From a virus, in IMG/VR virus record IMGVR_UViG_3300046787_000408, positions 186,001 through 250,000 of that record: DNA of 64,000 bases. One strand, 5' to 3'. A program made the position numbers and the translations under genes. The notes under the pieces were generated by a model. The model worked only from the letters and a program-made list of their open reading frames with translations. It was not told the origin of the DNA and did no database searches. Numbering within the stretch: position 1 is the stretch's first letter; each line of letters opens with the position of its first letter. This document shows, piece after piece, positions 24,755-33,047 of the stretch.

Positions 24755-25492
24755 TTATTTGCTGTATAACTTTAGTACATCTCCTATGATCTTGTGTCGC
24801 TGTACATCACGTGCTTCCATAGCACAAACAGCGATACCGTTAACTTGATATCTTTGCAGACGATCACACAAGTCCATCAAGCCGTTGTCGCCATTGTTGC
24901 GATCAGCTTGCTCAACGTCTCCTGTTATCACAATCTTGCTATTCGTACCTATGCGGGTCATTAACATCTTGGCCTGGGCTGGAGTTGCATTTTGCATTTC
25001 GTCAGCTATAATCCACGAGTTTTTAAAGGTGCGGCCGCGCATGAATGCCAGAGGCGCAATTTCCACTACCTGATCTTCTATCATGGCTGCAATGTCCTGG
25101 GCGCGATAATATTCACGCATGACATCCAGCAAAGGACGAGTCCATGGTTCCATTTTGGCCACTAGGTTGCCGGGGAGGAAACCGTGTTGTTCCCCTTCTA
25201 CGCCTACCGCAGGGCGTGTCATAACGATTCTATCACAAGTTCCTTCTCTAAGTGCTTTTACTGCTGCTTGCATGGCTAGATAAGTTTTGCCAGTACCTGC
25301 AGGGCCAGTTGTGACTACAATATGTTGCGCTGGATCTAAGAGAGCCATTACCAAGCGTTCTTGATTTCGTGTTCGAGGGATCAAGTCTATGCGGCGCTGT
25401 GCCACTTTAGGTGCTTGGTTAAAACTAATGGTGTTTTCTTGGGTCTGCGTCATACGTTTGTTGTGTGCCTTGGCGGCGCGGTTTCTACTCAA
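24755..25492 (-). CDS. phoH: PhoH-like ATPase
   Basis: 245 residues. The Walker A motif GPAGTGKTYLAM, TRPAVGVEGEQHGFLPG, the Walker B region WIIADEMQNAT and VITGDVEQAD are the PhoH family. PhoH proteins are ATPases linked to RNA metabolism and common in marine and freshwater phages. A TTG start at 25492 is supported by AGGAG eight bases upstream; the alternative ATG at 25453 has a poorer site. A late-type hexamer lies at 25531. Confidence 0.92.
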   Translation of the reverse strand: MSRNRAAKAHNKRMTQTQENTISFNQAPKVAQRRIDLIPRTRNQERLVMALLDPAQHIVVTTGPAGTGKTYLAMQAAVKALREGTCDRIVMTRPAVGVEGEQHGFLPGNLVAKMEPWTRPLLDVMREYYRAQDIAAMIEDQVVEIAPLAFMRGRTFKNSWIIADEMQNATPAQAKMLMTRIGTNSKIVITGDVEQADRNNGDNGLMDLCDRLQRYQVNGIAVCAMEARDVQRHKIIGDVLKLYSK

Positions 25493-25530
25493 AGTGTGTA
25501 CTCCTAGTTGTGTCCTTGCTTGGACCTAGA

Positions 25531-25536
25531 TATTTA
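25531..25536 (-). promoter_or_regulatory. Late-type TAAATA promoter for phoH
   Basis: Minus-strand CGTAAATATCTAG, 38 bases upstream of the TTG start. Confidence 0.45.
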
Positions 25537-25643
25537 CGGTCACAAAAAAATCAAGATATGTGGACACATTTCTCCTGTTTGTTCGACTAAGTATTAGGCT
25601 GTCCACAGTCAAATATCAAATTCTACCACTGTAGCCATTTGAC

Positions 25644-25649
25644 TAAATA
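25644..25649 (+). promoter_or_regulatory. Late-type TAAATA promoter close to the start codon
   Basis: GACTAAATATACGACCATG: seven bases between the hexamer and the ATG at 25657, and no Shine-Dalgarno. Confidence 0.5.
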
Positions 25650-25656
25650 TACGACC

Positions 25657-26256
25657 ATGGACAAAGAACTTTTTAAGAACAATGAAGATTATTGGCAGGT
25701 CGCCGACAACATCCGCGACATCTACATGTCAGAAGGAACTATTACCACACTACTTGACTTTGAGCGAGTGCTTGATGAAGTAGATGTGTATGCGTTCAAG
25801 AACTGGGAAATTGGTGAACTAGTTGCTGGTCCTGAAATCTCAAAGTACAGAGTGGCTTGCACCTTTATGTGGCCTGAAAAACTCATGCCTGATCCACGTG
25901 GCGGCCGTAGACTGTTACCGTTTGATTGTGAAGTCAGTTATCGCAAGGTAGAAATGAAAATACCAATCAAGATTGAGGACCCGTCAGACTACCGCGAAGG
26001 CACCAAAAAAGCTCGCATTATTGAAAAGCCTGTGTGGCTGGTAGAAATAGTCATGCCCAAGAGTCTCATGAGTGATATTCGTACTGGTAGTATTGAAATG
26101 GAAGACCAAGACATTGATCTTGAAGAATTGGATCAAGCCTATGAGCAGGATCTTGACAAGGAAGAGTCACAAAGCGATGAGCAAGCACAAGATGCACAAG
26201 CAGACTTGACAGCTCAACCAGGACAAGCCCCACAACCCGCAGCAGGAGCAATTTGA
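25657..26256 (+). CDS. Conserved T4-like protein, head-region neighbour
   Basis: 199 residues; ATG 25657 is used in preference to an in-frame TTG at 25639 that overlaps the promoter. YWQVADNIRDIYMSEGTI, LDFERVLDEVDVYAFKNWE, and MPDPRGGRRLLPFDCEVSYRK look well conserved, and a long acidic, Gln-rich tail follows. I recall similar proteins in T4-like cyanophages but not their role. It overlaps the next gene as TGATG. Confidence 0.75.
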   Translation: MDKELFKNNEDYWQVADNIRDIYMSEGTITTLLDFERVLDEVDVYAFKNWEIGELVAGPEISKYRVACTFMWPEKLMPDPRGGRRLLPFDCEVSYRKVEMKIPIKIEDPSDYREGTKKARIIEKPVWLVEIVMPKSLMSDIRTGSIEMEDQDIDLEELDQAYEQDLDKEESQSDEQAQDAQADLTAQPGQAPQPAAGAI

Positions 26257-26795
26257 TGTTTGAACATTTATTAGAAGGTCTGCAATACAAAGACCTAGAC
26301 GGCATGATGAAGAGCACCGTTCACATTGATGAATTTGCCAGCAAAATGGGCGATGATGATGACATCATTGTACTGAGCTTTTTTGTACGTGATCTACAAG
26401 CAGCCAAGGATCTTGTAAACTGGTTTGAAAAGGGCTATGACTTTGTGTTGGACGCTGATCGCTCACCAGGTGAAATCAAACCCAGTCGCTACTTGGTGTA
26501 TGTAGAGATTCGTCGTCGCTCAAGTGCGCCCGGAGCTGTACAAACATTGTTGGACGATCTTGGCACCTTGACAGAATTTGAACCCGGTGACTGGCAGATG
26601 CGTTACCAAGGTCGCACACAGCCCTGGAGCGAAGAAGCATTTGCCAAAGCAGTGCCCTTGACTCCCAATGCATACAGACAAGCCAATCAAGGCGAACTAA
26701 ACGAAATGCGAGCAGCAGCAGGCTTGGCACATCGTCCAGTACATGTACCTTCAGCAGAAGTACGTTCACTACAAAGTATGGCAGGCATCCGATGA
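26256..26795 (+). CDS. Conserved protein, possible capsid-associated
   Basis: 179 residues. The start MFEHLLEGLQYKDL contains LLE|G, compatible with the T4 prohead-protease rule (L/I-x-E before A, G or S), so the first seven residues might be trimmed. The core (IIVLSFFVRDLQAAKDLVNWFEKGYDF...PSRYLVYVEIRRR) is alpha/beta. It sits between a conserved T4-like gene and two genes with capsid-targeting N-termini, which favours a head role. The following gene overlaps at ATGA. Confidence 0.72.
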   Translation: MFEHLLEGLQYKDLDGMMKSTVHIDEFASKMGDDDDIIVLSFFVRDLQAAKDLVNWFEKGYDFVLDADRSPGEIKPSRYLVYVEIRRRSSAPGAVQTLLDDLGTLTEFEPGDWQMRYQGRTQPWSEEAFAKAVPLTPNAYRQANQGELNEMRAAAGLAHRPVHVPSAEVRSLQSMAGIR

Positions 26796-27928
26796 GAGCA
26801 AACCAATTTATATCCAATGATAGTGACGCAATGCGCAAACCAACTTCAGAGTCTGTGGCAGGACCTGAAAAGTGCTGGCCCGGATACCGCAAGGTAGGAA
26901 CACAACCTGGCACAGGTAAGAACGCTGGCAAGCGTGTGAACGACTGCGAAAAGATCAAAGAAGATGACGTGGCTGAAGGCATTCTTAATAAAATTGCCAA
27001 CAAAGTAATGGGTGCTGCTCCGGAACAACCAAAGTACAAAGTTGGCCAACGAGTCAAGTACGAAACAAGTCCGCAGCAACCTGATTGGGAAGATGGCGGC
27101 AGTGGCGTCGGCGTAATAACTTCTTACAAGAATGGTCACTATATGATTAACGGTAATCCAGTTAATCACTTTGAGATTAAAGGTGTGGTAGAGCAAGGCG
27201 TGGCGGAAGGCTGGGTTGATACTATCAAAAATATATTCAAGCGTAAACCAAAGGACAATCGAACCGTGTTTGACAGAGATCCAGAAGCAATGCGTGAATT
27301 TGAACGATCAGGTGGATACGAAGCCGGCTTAGATATCATGGGTTGGCAAATAGGTTGGTTTGCTGCCGAACACGCCCAAGGTGATACGATGCAACAAGCG
27401 TTTTCAAAGTTATATTACGGCGGCGGTAGCCCAATGCCGTTTGATAATCGTTCATTCAAGCTAGCATGGGTAGCATACAACAAACACCACGGTCCTCAAA
27501 TAGCAGAGCAAGGTGTGGCGGAAGGCAACTATGACAGAGATGACTACTACAATGCACGTCAAGGTAGAGAATACGGCAAAGACCTAACTGCCACAGGCTA
27601 TGGCGGTGATGGATCAAAAACTCGTCGAGATGACATCTTCAAAGGACAAAGCAAACGCTTGCCCGCAGATCCTTTTGCTCGTACCAGTGGTGCTGTGCCA
27701 AAAAGTGGTACAGGACGAATTCACAGCAATGCACTACCTGGCGAAATGGATGAAGCCAACGATCAAAAGATTGGTGGACGTTATGATGCTGACGACTTTG
27801 ATGACATGGTGTCAAGACTGAAAAAATTAGCGGGCGCAGGTCCCATGAAAACAGTATACGATCCTAACCGTCGCGTGTACCGCAACATGCCCACAGCACA
27901 ACAACCTGCACAACAGCCCAAAAAATGA
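26792..27928 (+). CDS. Capsid-targeted polyprotein with three VAE|G sites
   Basis: 378 residues. The N-terminus MRANQFISND is a variant of the MRAxEF[I/V]xE tag found on four other proteins here and similar to the T4 capsid-targeting peptide. Internal putative prohead-protease sites are VAE|G at residues 62/63, 139/140 and 244/245; the last two are QGVAEG encoded by a near-identical 21-nt repeat. Cutting would release pieces of about 62, 77, 105 and 134 residues: a Cys- and Lys-containing CWPGYRKVG peptide, an SH3-like piece (YKVGQRVKY...GVGVIT), a helical piece, and a tail. No enzyme motif is seen. Confidence 0.75.
   Translation: MRANQFISNDSDAMRKPTSESVAGPEKCWPGYRKVGTQPGTGKNAGKRVNDCEKIKEDDVAEGILNKIANKVMGAAPEQPKYKVGQRVKYETSPQQPDWEDGGSGVGVITSYKNGHYMINGNPVNHFEIKGVVEQGVAEGWVDTIKNIFKRKPKDNRTVFDRDPEAMREFERSGGYEAGLDIMGWQIGWFAAEHAQGDTMQQAFSKLYYGGGSPMPFDNRSFKLAWVAYNKHHGPQIAEQGVAEGNYDRDDYYNARQGREYGKDLTATGYGGDGSKTRRDDIFKGQSKRLPADPFARTSGAVPKSGTGRIHSNALPGEMDEANDQKIGGRYDADDFDDMVSRLKKLAGAGPMKTVYDPNRRVYRNMPTAQQPAQQPKK
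27191..27211 (+). repeat. GVAEG-coding 21-nt repeat, copy 1
   Basis: GAGCAAGGCGTGGCGGAAGGC, in frame, encoding EQGVAEG. One T-to-C difference from the most common form (copies 2 and 5). Confidence 0.85.
27506..27526 (+). repeat. GVAEG-coding 21-nt repeat, copy 2
   Basis: Encodes EQGVAEG in frame; base-for-base identical to copy 5 at 59964. Confidence 0.87.
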
Positions 27929-28212
27929 GAGCTAACGAATTCATTTCAGAAAAATGGAGCAAAAAGTACAAACGCTCCATTGACTGTTCACGACCACAAG
28001 GATTTAGCCAACGTGCGCATTGCCAGGGTCGTGCAAAAAATGAAGATGAACAACTGGATGAGTTGCAATTTCTAGGTTCTGAATGCACCAAGGACTGTTC
28101 AGGACACCGTGCAGGCTACGACTGGTCAGCACGTAAAGGCAACATTCAAGGCAACAGTCCTTATAGCCCAAGTTTCAATAAAGGCGCTAATCTCCGCGCT
28201 GCTGGGAAGTAA
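27925..28212 (+). CDS. Capsid-targeted small Cys-rich protein
   Basis: 95 residues, overlapping the polyprotein gene at ATGA. The tag MRANEFISE|K fits I-x-E cleavage, leaving a mature peptide with SIDCSRPQGFSQRAHCQGR and CTKDCSGHRAGYDWS. Both Cys motifs recur in small T4-like phage proteins I recognise by sequence but cannot name. The mature product would be basic, with five Cys in spaced groups, perhaps metal-binding. Ends in a terminator. Confidence 0.78.
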   Translation: MRANEFISEKWSKKYKRSIDCSRPQGFSQRAHCQGRAKNEDEQLDELQFLGSECTKDCSGHRAGYDWSARKGNIQGNSPYSPSFNKGANLRAAGK

Positions 28213-28947
28213 TCACCGTTTGGTATACACAAAATACAACCTACCTAGTTCGGTAGGTTCTTTTTTGAATGTGTCTAAAGTTAGGTCGTAGCGTTCAGCA
28301 AACTGATTCACAATTTCAAATGTCCAAGGAAAGATATCCACATACGGACCTGTCTTGTGTGGAATACCTGGGTTGGCTCGCAAAAAGAACTTGCCTCCGG
28401 GACGTAACAGATTTACACAATGCGCAAATCGTGCTTCAATTTCGTCTTGTGAATTAAAGTTAATGCTGCCCAAGGCAATGATCACATCATGTGATTCAGG
28501 CTTGACTTTGTAGTCCAAGATATCTACTTCGTAATCTGCTGCATCATTGTAAGGATCAATGCCAATAATGTTGTTGATGCGTCCCTTGAATGGATGGTAT
28601 CCGCAGCCCACATCCAGTACCTTTTCAGGGTTGAGTTTGTTTACTTCTTCTACCAGAGCCCAACCTGAGTGATCGTACTCGCCTGTTCTAGGACGCCAGA
28701 TTTCACTAAAGAAACGATGTGTGTAACGTTCACTTAGATCCGCAACAATATCTTGTAGTGTACCGCGATACTCGCAAGGTAAAGCAAGCTCTGCTTCTAC
28801 TGCATCCTTGAACTTTGAGTATCGTGCTGGGGTCCATGGTAGCAAATTAACCACAGTGTCTGACGTGATAGAAATATCTGCATACTTGGGCAAATTAAAT
28901 GCTTCTTGCAAATTTTTTGTAATTAGGTTAAAAATTTTGGTATTCAT
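28213..28947 (-). CDS. SAM-dependent methyltransferase
   Basis: 244 residues. Motif I VLDVGCGYHPF, then IIGIDPYNDAADYEVDI, the motif IV region HDVIIALGSINF and LLRPGGKFFLRANPG form a class I Rossmann methyltransferase. The N-terminal 90 residues are helical and may bind the substrate. The target cannot be read from sequence; neighbours encode sulfotransferase-like and amidinotransferase proteins, which hints at small-molecule or surface-glycan modification. A late-type hexamer lies 35 bases upstream. Confidence 0.85.
   Translation of the reverse strand: MNTKIFNLITKNLQEAFNLPKYADISITSDTVVNLLPWTPARYSKFKDAVEAELALPCEYRGTLQDIVADLSERYTHRFFSEIWRPRTGEYDHSGWALVEEVNKLNPEKVLDVGCGYHPFKGRINNIIGIDPYNDAADYEVDILDYKVKPESHDVIIALGSINFNSQDEIEARFAHCVNLLRPGGKFFLRANPGIPHKTGPYVDIFPWTFEIVNQFAERYDLTLDTFKKEPTELGRLYFVYTKR
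28238..28266 (+). terminator. Intrinsic terminator after the Cys-rich gene
   Basis: AACCTACC (28238-28245), loop TAGTTC, GGTAGGTT (28252-28259), C, then six T. It lies within the 3' end of the convergent methyltransferase gene. Confidence 0.85.
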
Positions 28948-28981
28948 AGGAAATTTTGATATATAAGTTAGATTTCAGTAC

Positions 28982-28987
28982 TATTTA
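28982..28987 (-). promoter_or_regulatory. Late-type TAAATA promoter for the methyltransferase
   Basis: Minus-strand CCTTAAATAGTAC, 34 bases upstream of the ATG. Confidence 0.4.
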
Positions 28988-28997
28988 AGGAGTTTGC

Positions 28998-29960
28998 ATG
29001 AACATCAAAAAAATTATAGCCATACTAGCACTTGTACCAGGACTGTCACTAGCCTGGCAACCTACAAAACCTGTTACAGTGGTATTCCCCAACGGACCGG
29101 GTGCTGGCAACGAAATCTCATTCCGCATTGCAGCTGATATTGTAGAAAAGTCCACTGGTGTAGTGTTCAAGCCCGAGTATCGTCCAGGTGCTGATGGCAA
29201 CATTGCTATGAATCACTTTGTAACAGTACCGCGTGACGGGCATACCATTAGTGTACCTGCTTGCCAATCAAATTGGGTAACTCCTGAAATCTGGTATCCC
29301 AACATGATCAAGTACAGCCCTATGGATCTAGAACCTGTTGCTAACATTGCTCGTAGTCCTCTAGCGTTCTGGGCACACCCTAGCAGCCGGATCAATACGC
29401 CAGAAGAATTTGTGGCTGCTATTCGTAATCGGCAACGAATGACCGTGGCCATTGGCGGTGGCGGGCACAAACTGGCTGTAGAATATCTTGTGGATAAAGT
29501 AAGTGTAGCAGGCAGTGATAATCTGCAAACTGTTTCTTACAAAGGTCCTGCACAGGCTCTATTAGATGTCATGGGCGGACATGTAGAATTTGGGGTAACA
29601 CCTGTAGCAGTGGGCTATCCGCATGTGCAAACTGGCAAGCTCAAATTCATTGGTATAGCTGATACCCGCACTTTGCCCGGGCTTGAACACATTCCTTTGA
29701 TGAGCAAGGCTGCTCCAGGACTCAGCATACATGGCTGCTGGAACTTGGCCTTGCCGCCAGGCACCCCACAAGAGATTCAAACTTGGTATCGTGATCAGTT
29801 TGTACCAGCAATTCGTTCAGCTGAAGCTGCTGCCAAGTTCAAAGAAAACATGATGTATACTACTCCTGCTGAGCACAGTGCTGCAGGTGTTAGAGCCAGC
29901 ATGGCACGCCTGCAACAGACATGGCAACCAATTGCTCGCAGAATTGATCCTAACAAATGA
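28998..29960 (+). CDS. TctC/Bug-type periplasmic binding protein 2
   Basis: 320 residues. The signal peptide MNIKKIIAILALVPGLSLA precedes WQPTKPVTVVFPNGPGAGNE, the standard Bug opening. YRPGADGNIAMNHF, VAIGGGGHKLAVEYL, VMGGHVEFGVTPVAVG and KLKFIGIADTRTLPGLE complete the family pattern. Only moderately similar to the copy at 23.8 kb, so it is probably a separate acquisition or an old duplication. Shine-Dalgarno AAGGAG. No transporter membrane subunits nearby. Confidence 0.92.
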   Translation: MNIKKIIAILALVPGLSLAWQPTKPVTVVFPNGPGAGNEISFRIAADIVEKSTGVVFKPEYRPGADGNIAMNHFVTVPRDGHTISVPACQSNWVTPEIWYPNMIKYSPMDLEPVANIARSPLAFWAHPSSRINTPEEFVAAIRNRQRMTVAIGGGGHKLAVEYLVDKVSVAGSDNLQTVSYKGPAQALLDVMGGHVEFGVTPVAVGYPHVQTGKLKFIGIADTRTLPGLEHIPLMSKAAPGLSIHGCWNLALPPGTPQEIQTWYRDQFVPAIRSAEAAAKFKENMMYTTPAEHSAAGVRASMARLQQTWQPIARRIDPNK

Positions 29961-30568
29961 AATACATCTTTGTAGCCGGTGCTCCGGGCTCTAAATGGAG
30001 CAGTGTGGTCAAAAACATCTACTACAGTGCAGACATTGATCGCAGTGACCACACAGACCAACGCACCTACGAACACAACGGGCAACACCAACTGCATCTA
30101 GGTGCGTACTGGGATCCAGGCATGGAGTTTGGCAATTTTTTTGACCAGCTAGATCAATACACCAAGGAACAATGTGAACATGAATTTGATAAGCCATTTT
30201 CAGGTACAGGAATACGTATCATCAAAAGTCACTCGTTTGCGCATCATGTGGCAACGCTTAGAGAACGATGGCCTGACTGTGCCATTGTACTGGTTCATCG
30301 CAGCAGTGATTCTTGCCTGGGTTGGTGGGTAAGATGCGGCGGCTTTGATATCCAGTATCCTAGTTATCGCGGTTACTACAAAGATTTGCCTACCATAGGC
30401 AGAATTATTGACGAACAAAATGCCAGCATTGAACAAGCAATGTACGACTATGACGGCACAGAACCACTATCCAATCGTGCATTAGCACAGCAACTGGGAT
30501 TAGAACCGCCACCACTGCAATATGCACAAAACTATGCTGTAGCAGACATACGGGTAAAAGTGATATAA
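29957..30568 (+). CDS. Sulfotransferase-like P-loop protein
   Basis: 203 residues. FVAGAPGSKWSSV near the N-terminus resembles the 5'-phosphosulfate loop, and IRIIKSHSFAHHV plus CAIVLVHRSSDSCLGWW the 3'-phosphate-binding part of PAPS-dependent sulfotransferases. Similar small proteins occur in T4-like cyanophages. Likely sugar or small-molecule sulfation, not proven. Overlaps the TctC gene at ATGA. Confidence 0.7.
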   Translation: MKYIFVAGAPGSKWSSVVKNIYYSADIDRSDHTDQRTYEHNGQHQLHLGAYWDPGMEFGNFFDQLDQYTKEQCEHEFDKPFSGTGIRIIKSHSFAHHVATLRERWPDCAIVLVHRSSDSCLGWWVRCGGFDIQYPSYRGYYKDLPTIGRIIDEQNASIEQAMYDYDGTEPLSNRALAQQLGLEPPPLQYAQNYAVADIRVKVI

Positions 30569-30594
30569 CATATCGCAGTGGGTTAAAAACTTCT

Positions 30595-30600
30595 TAAATA
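30595..30600 (+). promoter_or_regulatory. Late-type TAAATA promoter
   Basis: TTCTTAAATACG, 24 bases upstream of the amidinotransferase ATG, with AGAAAGAAG in between. Confidence 0.5.
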
Positions 30601-30624
30601 CGTTGCAACAAGAAAGAAGTTTTA

Positions 30625-31692
30625 ATGTCCTTACCCATAATCAATAGTTACACCAACTGGGCACCTTTAGAAGAAGTCTGGTTAGGGGATGTGTACCCAG
30701 CCAGTTGGTACGATCACTTGTCGTCAGAAGTGCGCGATTGTTTTCATGAGATTACTGAAAAAACACAGCAAGACCTTGCTGTGATTCATCACAAGCTAGA
30801 AGAACTAGGTGTCCATGTGGTAAGGCCAGAGTACCACAACATTGAAGACTTCATGGATCCTCGTGGCTATTTGCGCAAGCCTGATATTACTCCCAGGGAC
30901 AATTTTCTAGTTTATCAAAATACACTATTGGGCAACGTGATGTCATGGAAAAACCCATGGAAATCAGCACTGGATCGATATCGTCGAGACTCACGCTGTC
31001 ACATTGCCCAGCCGCCAGAATTTGAACATTTGGGTTGGATGTGCGGTGCTAACACTGTGAGAGTTGGGAACGATCTTTATTTGGACATAATGCCCTGTCA
31101 CAGTAAATCCACCAATGAACAAAAACACCAAGAGTTTGTTGACAAAGTTGCACCCCTGTGGCCCAACAGCAGAATACATTTGCTGGCCAACGGCGGACAT
31201 GTTGACGGTTGTTTTGCTGTGGCCAAACCAGGTGTGCTGATCACCAGCAGATATTTTGATGCTTATGATAGAACATTTCCTGGTTGGTATTGTTTAAATA
31301 TTGCCAAGCCTGAATTTTTTGATCGTCGGCATGCTGCATTTAGAGCAGGTCCCGGACATAATGGCAAATGGTTCGTGCAGGGCATGGCCGATCGATTGGC
31401 ATTTCAAGAGCATGTTATCAAGCATGCACTGGACTGGATTGGTGACTACACTGAAACGTTCTTTGAAGTCAATTGTTTGGTGGTTGACGAAAAGAATATT
31501 CTTATGCTGGGCGAAAACGAAAAAGTTGCTAGAGAACTTGAACGCCAAGGTATCACTGTGCATTGGATGCCGTTTAGAACTCGCACATTCTGGGATGGTG
31601 GCTTGCACTGTTTGACTCTGGACATACGTCGTCGAGACTCCGCTGTGGACTTGTTTCCTGAACGTGGTTCGCAACAGGTGTTTACCTACTGA
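30625..31692 (+). CDS. Amidinotransferase (GATM/StrB-like)
   Basis: 355 residues, a full-length enzyme. NGGHVDGCF carries the catalytic His region and WDGGLHCLTLDIRRR the catalytic Cys, matching GG(F/L)HCxTxDxRR of glycine and inosamine amidinotransferases; the N-terminal WAPLEEVWLGD and CGANTVRVGNDLYL also fit. The family moves an amidino group from arginine to an amine acceptor. The acceptor here is unknown. Followed with a one-base overlap by a P-loop-like gene. Confidence 0.88.
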   Translation: MSLPIINSYTNWAPLEEVWLGDVYPASWYDHLSSEVRDCFHEITEKTQQDLAVIHHKLEELGVHVVRPEYHNIEDFMDPRGYLRKPDITPRDNFLVYQNTLLGNVMSWKNPWKSALDRYRRDSRCHIAQPPEFEHLGWMCGANTVRVGNDLYLDIMPCHSKSTNEQKHQEFVDKVAPLWPNSRIHLLANGGHVDGCFAVAKPGVLITSRYFDAYDRTFPGWYCLNIAKPEFFDRRHAAFRAGPGHNGKWFVQGMADRLAFQEHVIKHALDWIGDYTETFFEVNCLVVDEKNILMLGENEKVARELERQGITVHWMPFRTRTFWDGGLHCLTLDIRRRDSAVDLFPERGSQQVFTY

Positions 31693-32264
31693 TGACACCA
31701 GTAGTGATCAGTTATTATCCTGGCTCGGGCGGTAATCGCTTGGCATGGCACCTGTTGAATCTTGACTGGAAGTCCAGCCCAGACTCTTCACTGCATGCTA
31801 GTCCTCACCCTATACCGTCTATAAACTACAGCGATCGAGACATTAGGCCTTATCCTGTTGCAAGCACTCGTGTGGTAACATGCACTAATTTCATCGAACT
31901 TACTCATTGTGTCAACAGCGAGTTATTGAAATATCATTTTCCCGGCCGACGAATTATCAAGATAAAAAGTCATTTAGCCAGTAGTCTTAGTCGTCATTGG
32001 CAAGTTTTTGGCCAAGGCTTTTTTGAACAAGAAATTAGAAAGATAGGCAAATCTTTTGCATTAACATTGAGCATAGACTGGCACTGGAAATATTATCAAC
32101 AAACTGGAGTAGACTGGGAAGCGGATCAATTGTACGACTTGACCAATCCTTCTGATGAATTCAGCATGTTCATGCAAGAAAATATTGCACAAAATCGCAG
32201 TCAGGACTTTGACGACTTTGTTTTTACCTGGCAAAAGTTCAAAAAACGCAGCTTAGATTTTTAA
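31692..32264 (+). CDS. Sulfotransferase-like protein, divergent
   Basis: 190 residues. VISYYPGSGGNRLAWHLL is a glycine-rich loop like that of sulfotransferases and IIKIKSHLASSLSRHW resembles the IIKSHSF segment of the protein at 29957. The rest is helical and Trp-rich. Start overlaps the amidinotransferase stop (TGATGA). Substrate unknown; could equally be another nucleotide-binding fold. Confidence 0.6.
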   Translation: MTPVVISYYPGSGGNRLAWHLLNLDWKSSPDSSLHASPHPIPSINYSDRDIRPYPVASTRVVTCTNFIELTHCVNSELLKYHFPGRRIIKIKSHLASSLSRHWQVFGQGFFEQEIRKIGKSFALTLSIDWHWKYYQQTGVDWEADQLYDLTNPSDEFSMFMQENIAQNRSQDFDDFVFTWQKFKKRSLDF

Positions 32265-32274
32265 CTGCAAAGTT

Positions 32275-32282
32275 TATAAATA
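32275..32282 (+). promoter_or_regulatory. Late promoter, full TATAAATA
   Basis: TATAAATA is the exact T4 late-promoter octamer, 19 bases before the ATG at 32302, with TAGGGGG as ribosome site. It opens the lysis/adhesin block. Confidence 0.7.
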
Positions 32283-32301
32283 AAACATAGGGGGTAGTCC
32301 C

Positions 32302-32778
32302 ATGTGGCTAATAACATTTTTACCTGACGCTATGGTAGCATTTGTGGTTTATACCATAATTGCTGTGGGTGCAGGCTTGATTACAGCAAGTGTGTTGACT
32401 CGTTGGATTCCAGGCATTAGTGGGTATCAAACACCATTGCAAGTGTTTGGTGCAGTGATACTGATGTTTGGTGTGTACTTGCAAGGTGGCAGAGCCAACG
32501 AAGCTGAATGGCAAGATCGTGTACAACAGCTTGAATCAAAGCTGGCCCAAGCACAAGTAGATTCCAGCAACAAAAATCTTGAAGTTCAAACGCAAGTGGT
32601 TACTAAAACACGAGTGGTTCGAGAAAAAGGCAACGACATTATTCAGTATATTGATCGTGAAATTGTCAAGAATCAAGAAGTGGTGCGTTACATTGAACAA
32701 TGTCCTGTACCTAAAGAAATTATAGGCGCACATAATGCTGCGGCTGTGTTAAACCAAGCAGCACAAGGGGGCAAATAA
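32302..32778 (+). CDS. Inner-membrane coiled-coil protein, i-spanin-like
   Basis: 158 residues. Two hydrophobic segments (about 10-32 and 45-62) are followed by a long coiled coil (EWQDRVQQLESKLAQAQ...) and a C-terminal part with VVREKGNDIIQYIDREIVKN. With the lipoprotein gene directly behind and an endolysin after that, it fits the inner spanin of an Rz/Rz1 pair that fuses inner and outer membranes at lysis. Two N-terminal helices rather than one is unusual. Confidence 0.72.
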   Translation: MWLITFLPDAMVAFVVYTIIAVGAGLITASVLTRWIPGISGYQTPLQVFGAVILMFGVYLQGGRANEAEWQDRVQQLESKLAQAQVDSSNKNLEVQTQVVTKTRVVREKGNDIIQYIDREIVKNQEVVRYIEQCPVPKEIIGAHNAAAVLNQAAQGGK

Positions 32779-33047
32779 TGAAAATAACTGTGTTGTTATT
32801 TGCAGTAGTGTTGTGTGGATGTACCACAGTGGTACCTGTGCGACAACAGTTTCCTGACGCTGTGCCAGAACTAAAGCAATCTTGCGAAGCATTGATGACT
32901 ATCAAAGGTGATTCTGCCAGCATTACTGAACTGTTAAAAACTGTAGTGGAAAATTACACAAGGTATCATCAATGTGCTGCTCGTGTTGACGGATGGCAAG
33001 CATGGTATGATGCACAAAGAAAAATATTTGAAGGGTCTAACAAATGA
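32778..33047 (+). CDS. Lipoprotein, o-spanin-like
   Basis: 89 residues. MKITVLLFAVVLCGC|TT is a lipoprotein signal with lipobox LCGC, so the mature protein would be lipid-anchored at Cys15. The mature part is helical (TITELLKTVVENYTRYHQ-like region with CAARVDGWQAWYDAQR). It shares one base with the i-spanin-like gene and overlaps the endolysin gene at ATGA. Probably the outer spanin. Confidence 0.75.
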   Translation: MKITVLLFAVVLCGCTTVVPVRQQFPDAVPELKQSCEALMTIKGDSASITELLKTVVENYTRYHQCAARVDGWQAWYDAQRKIFEGSNK

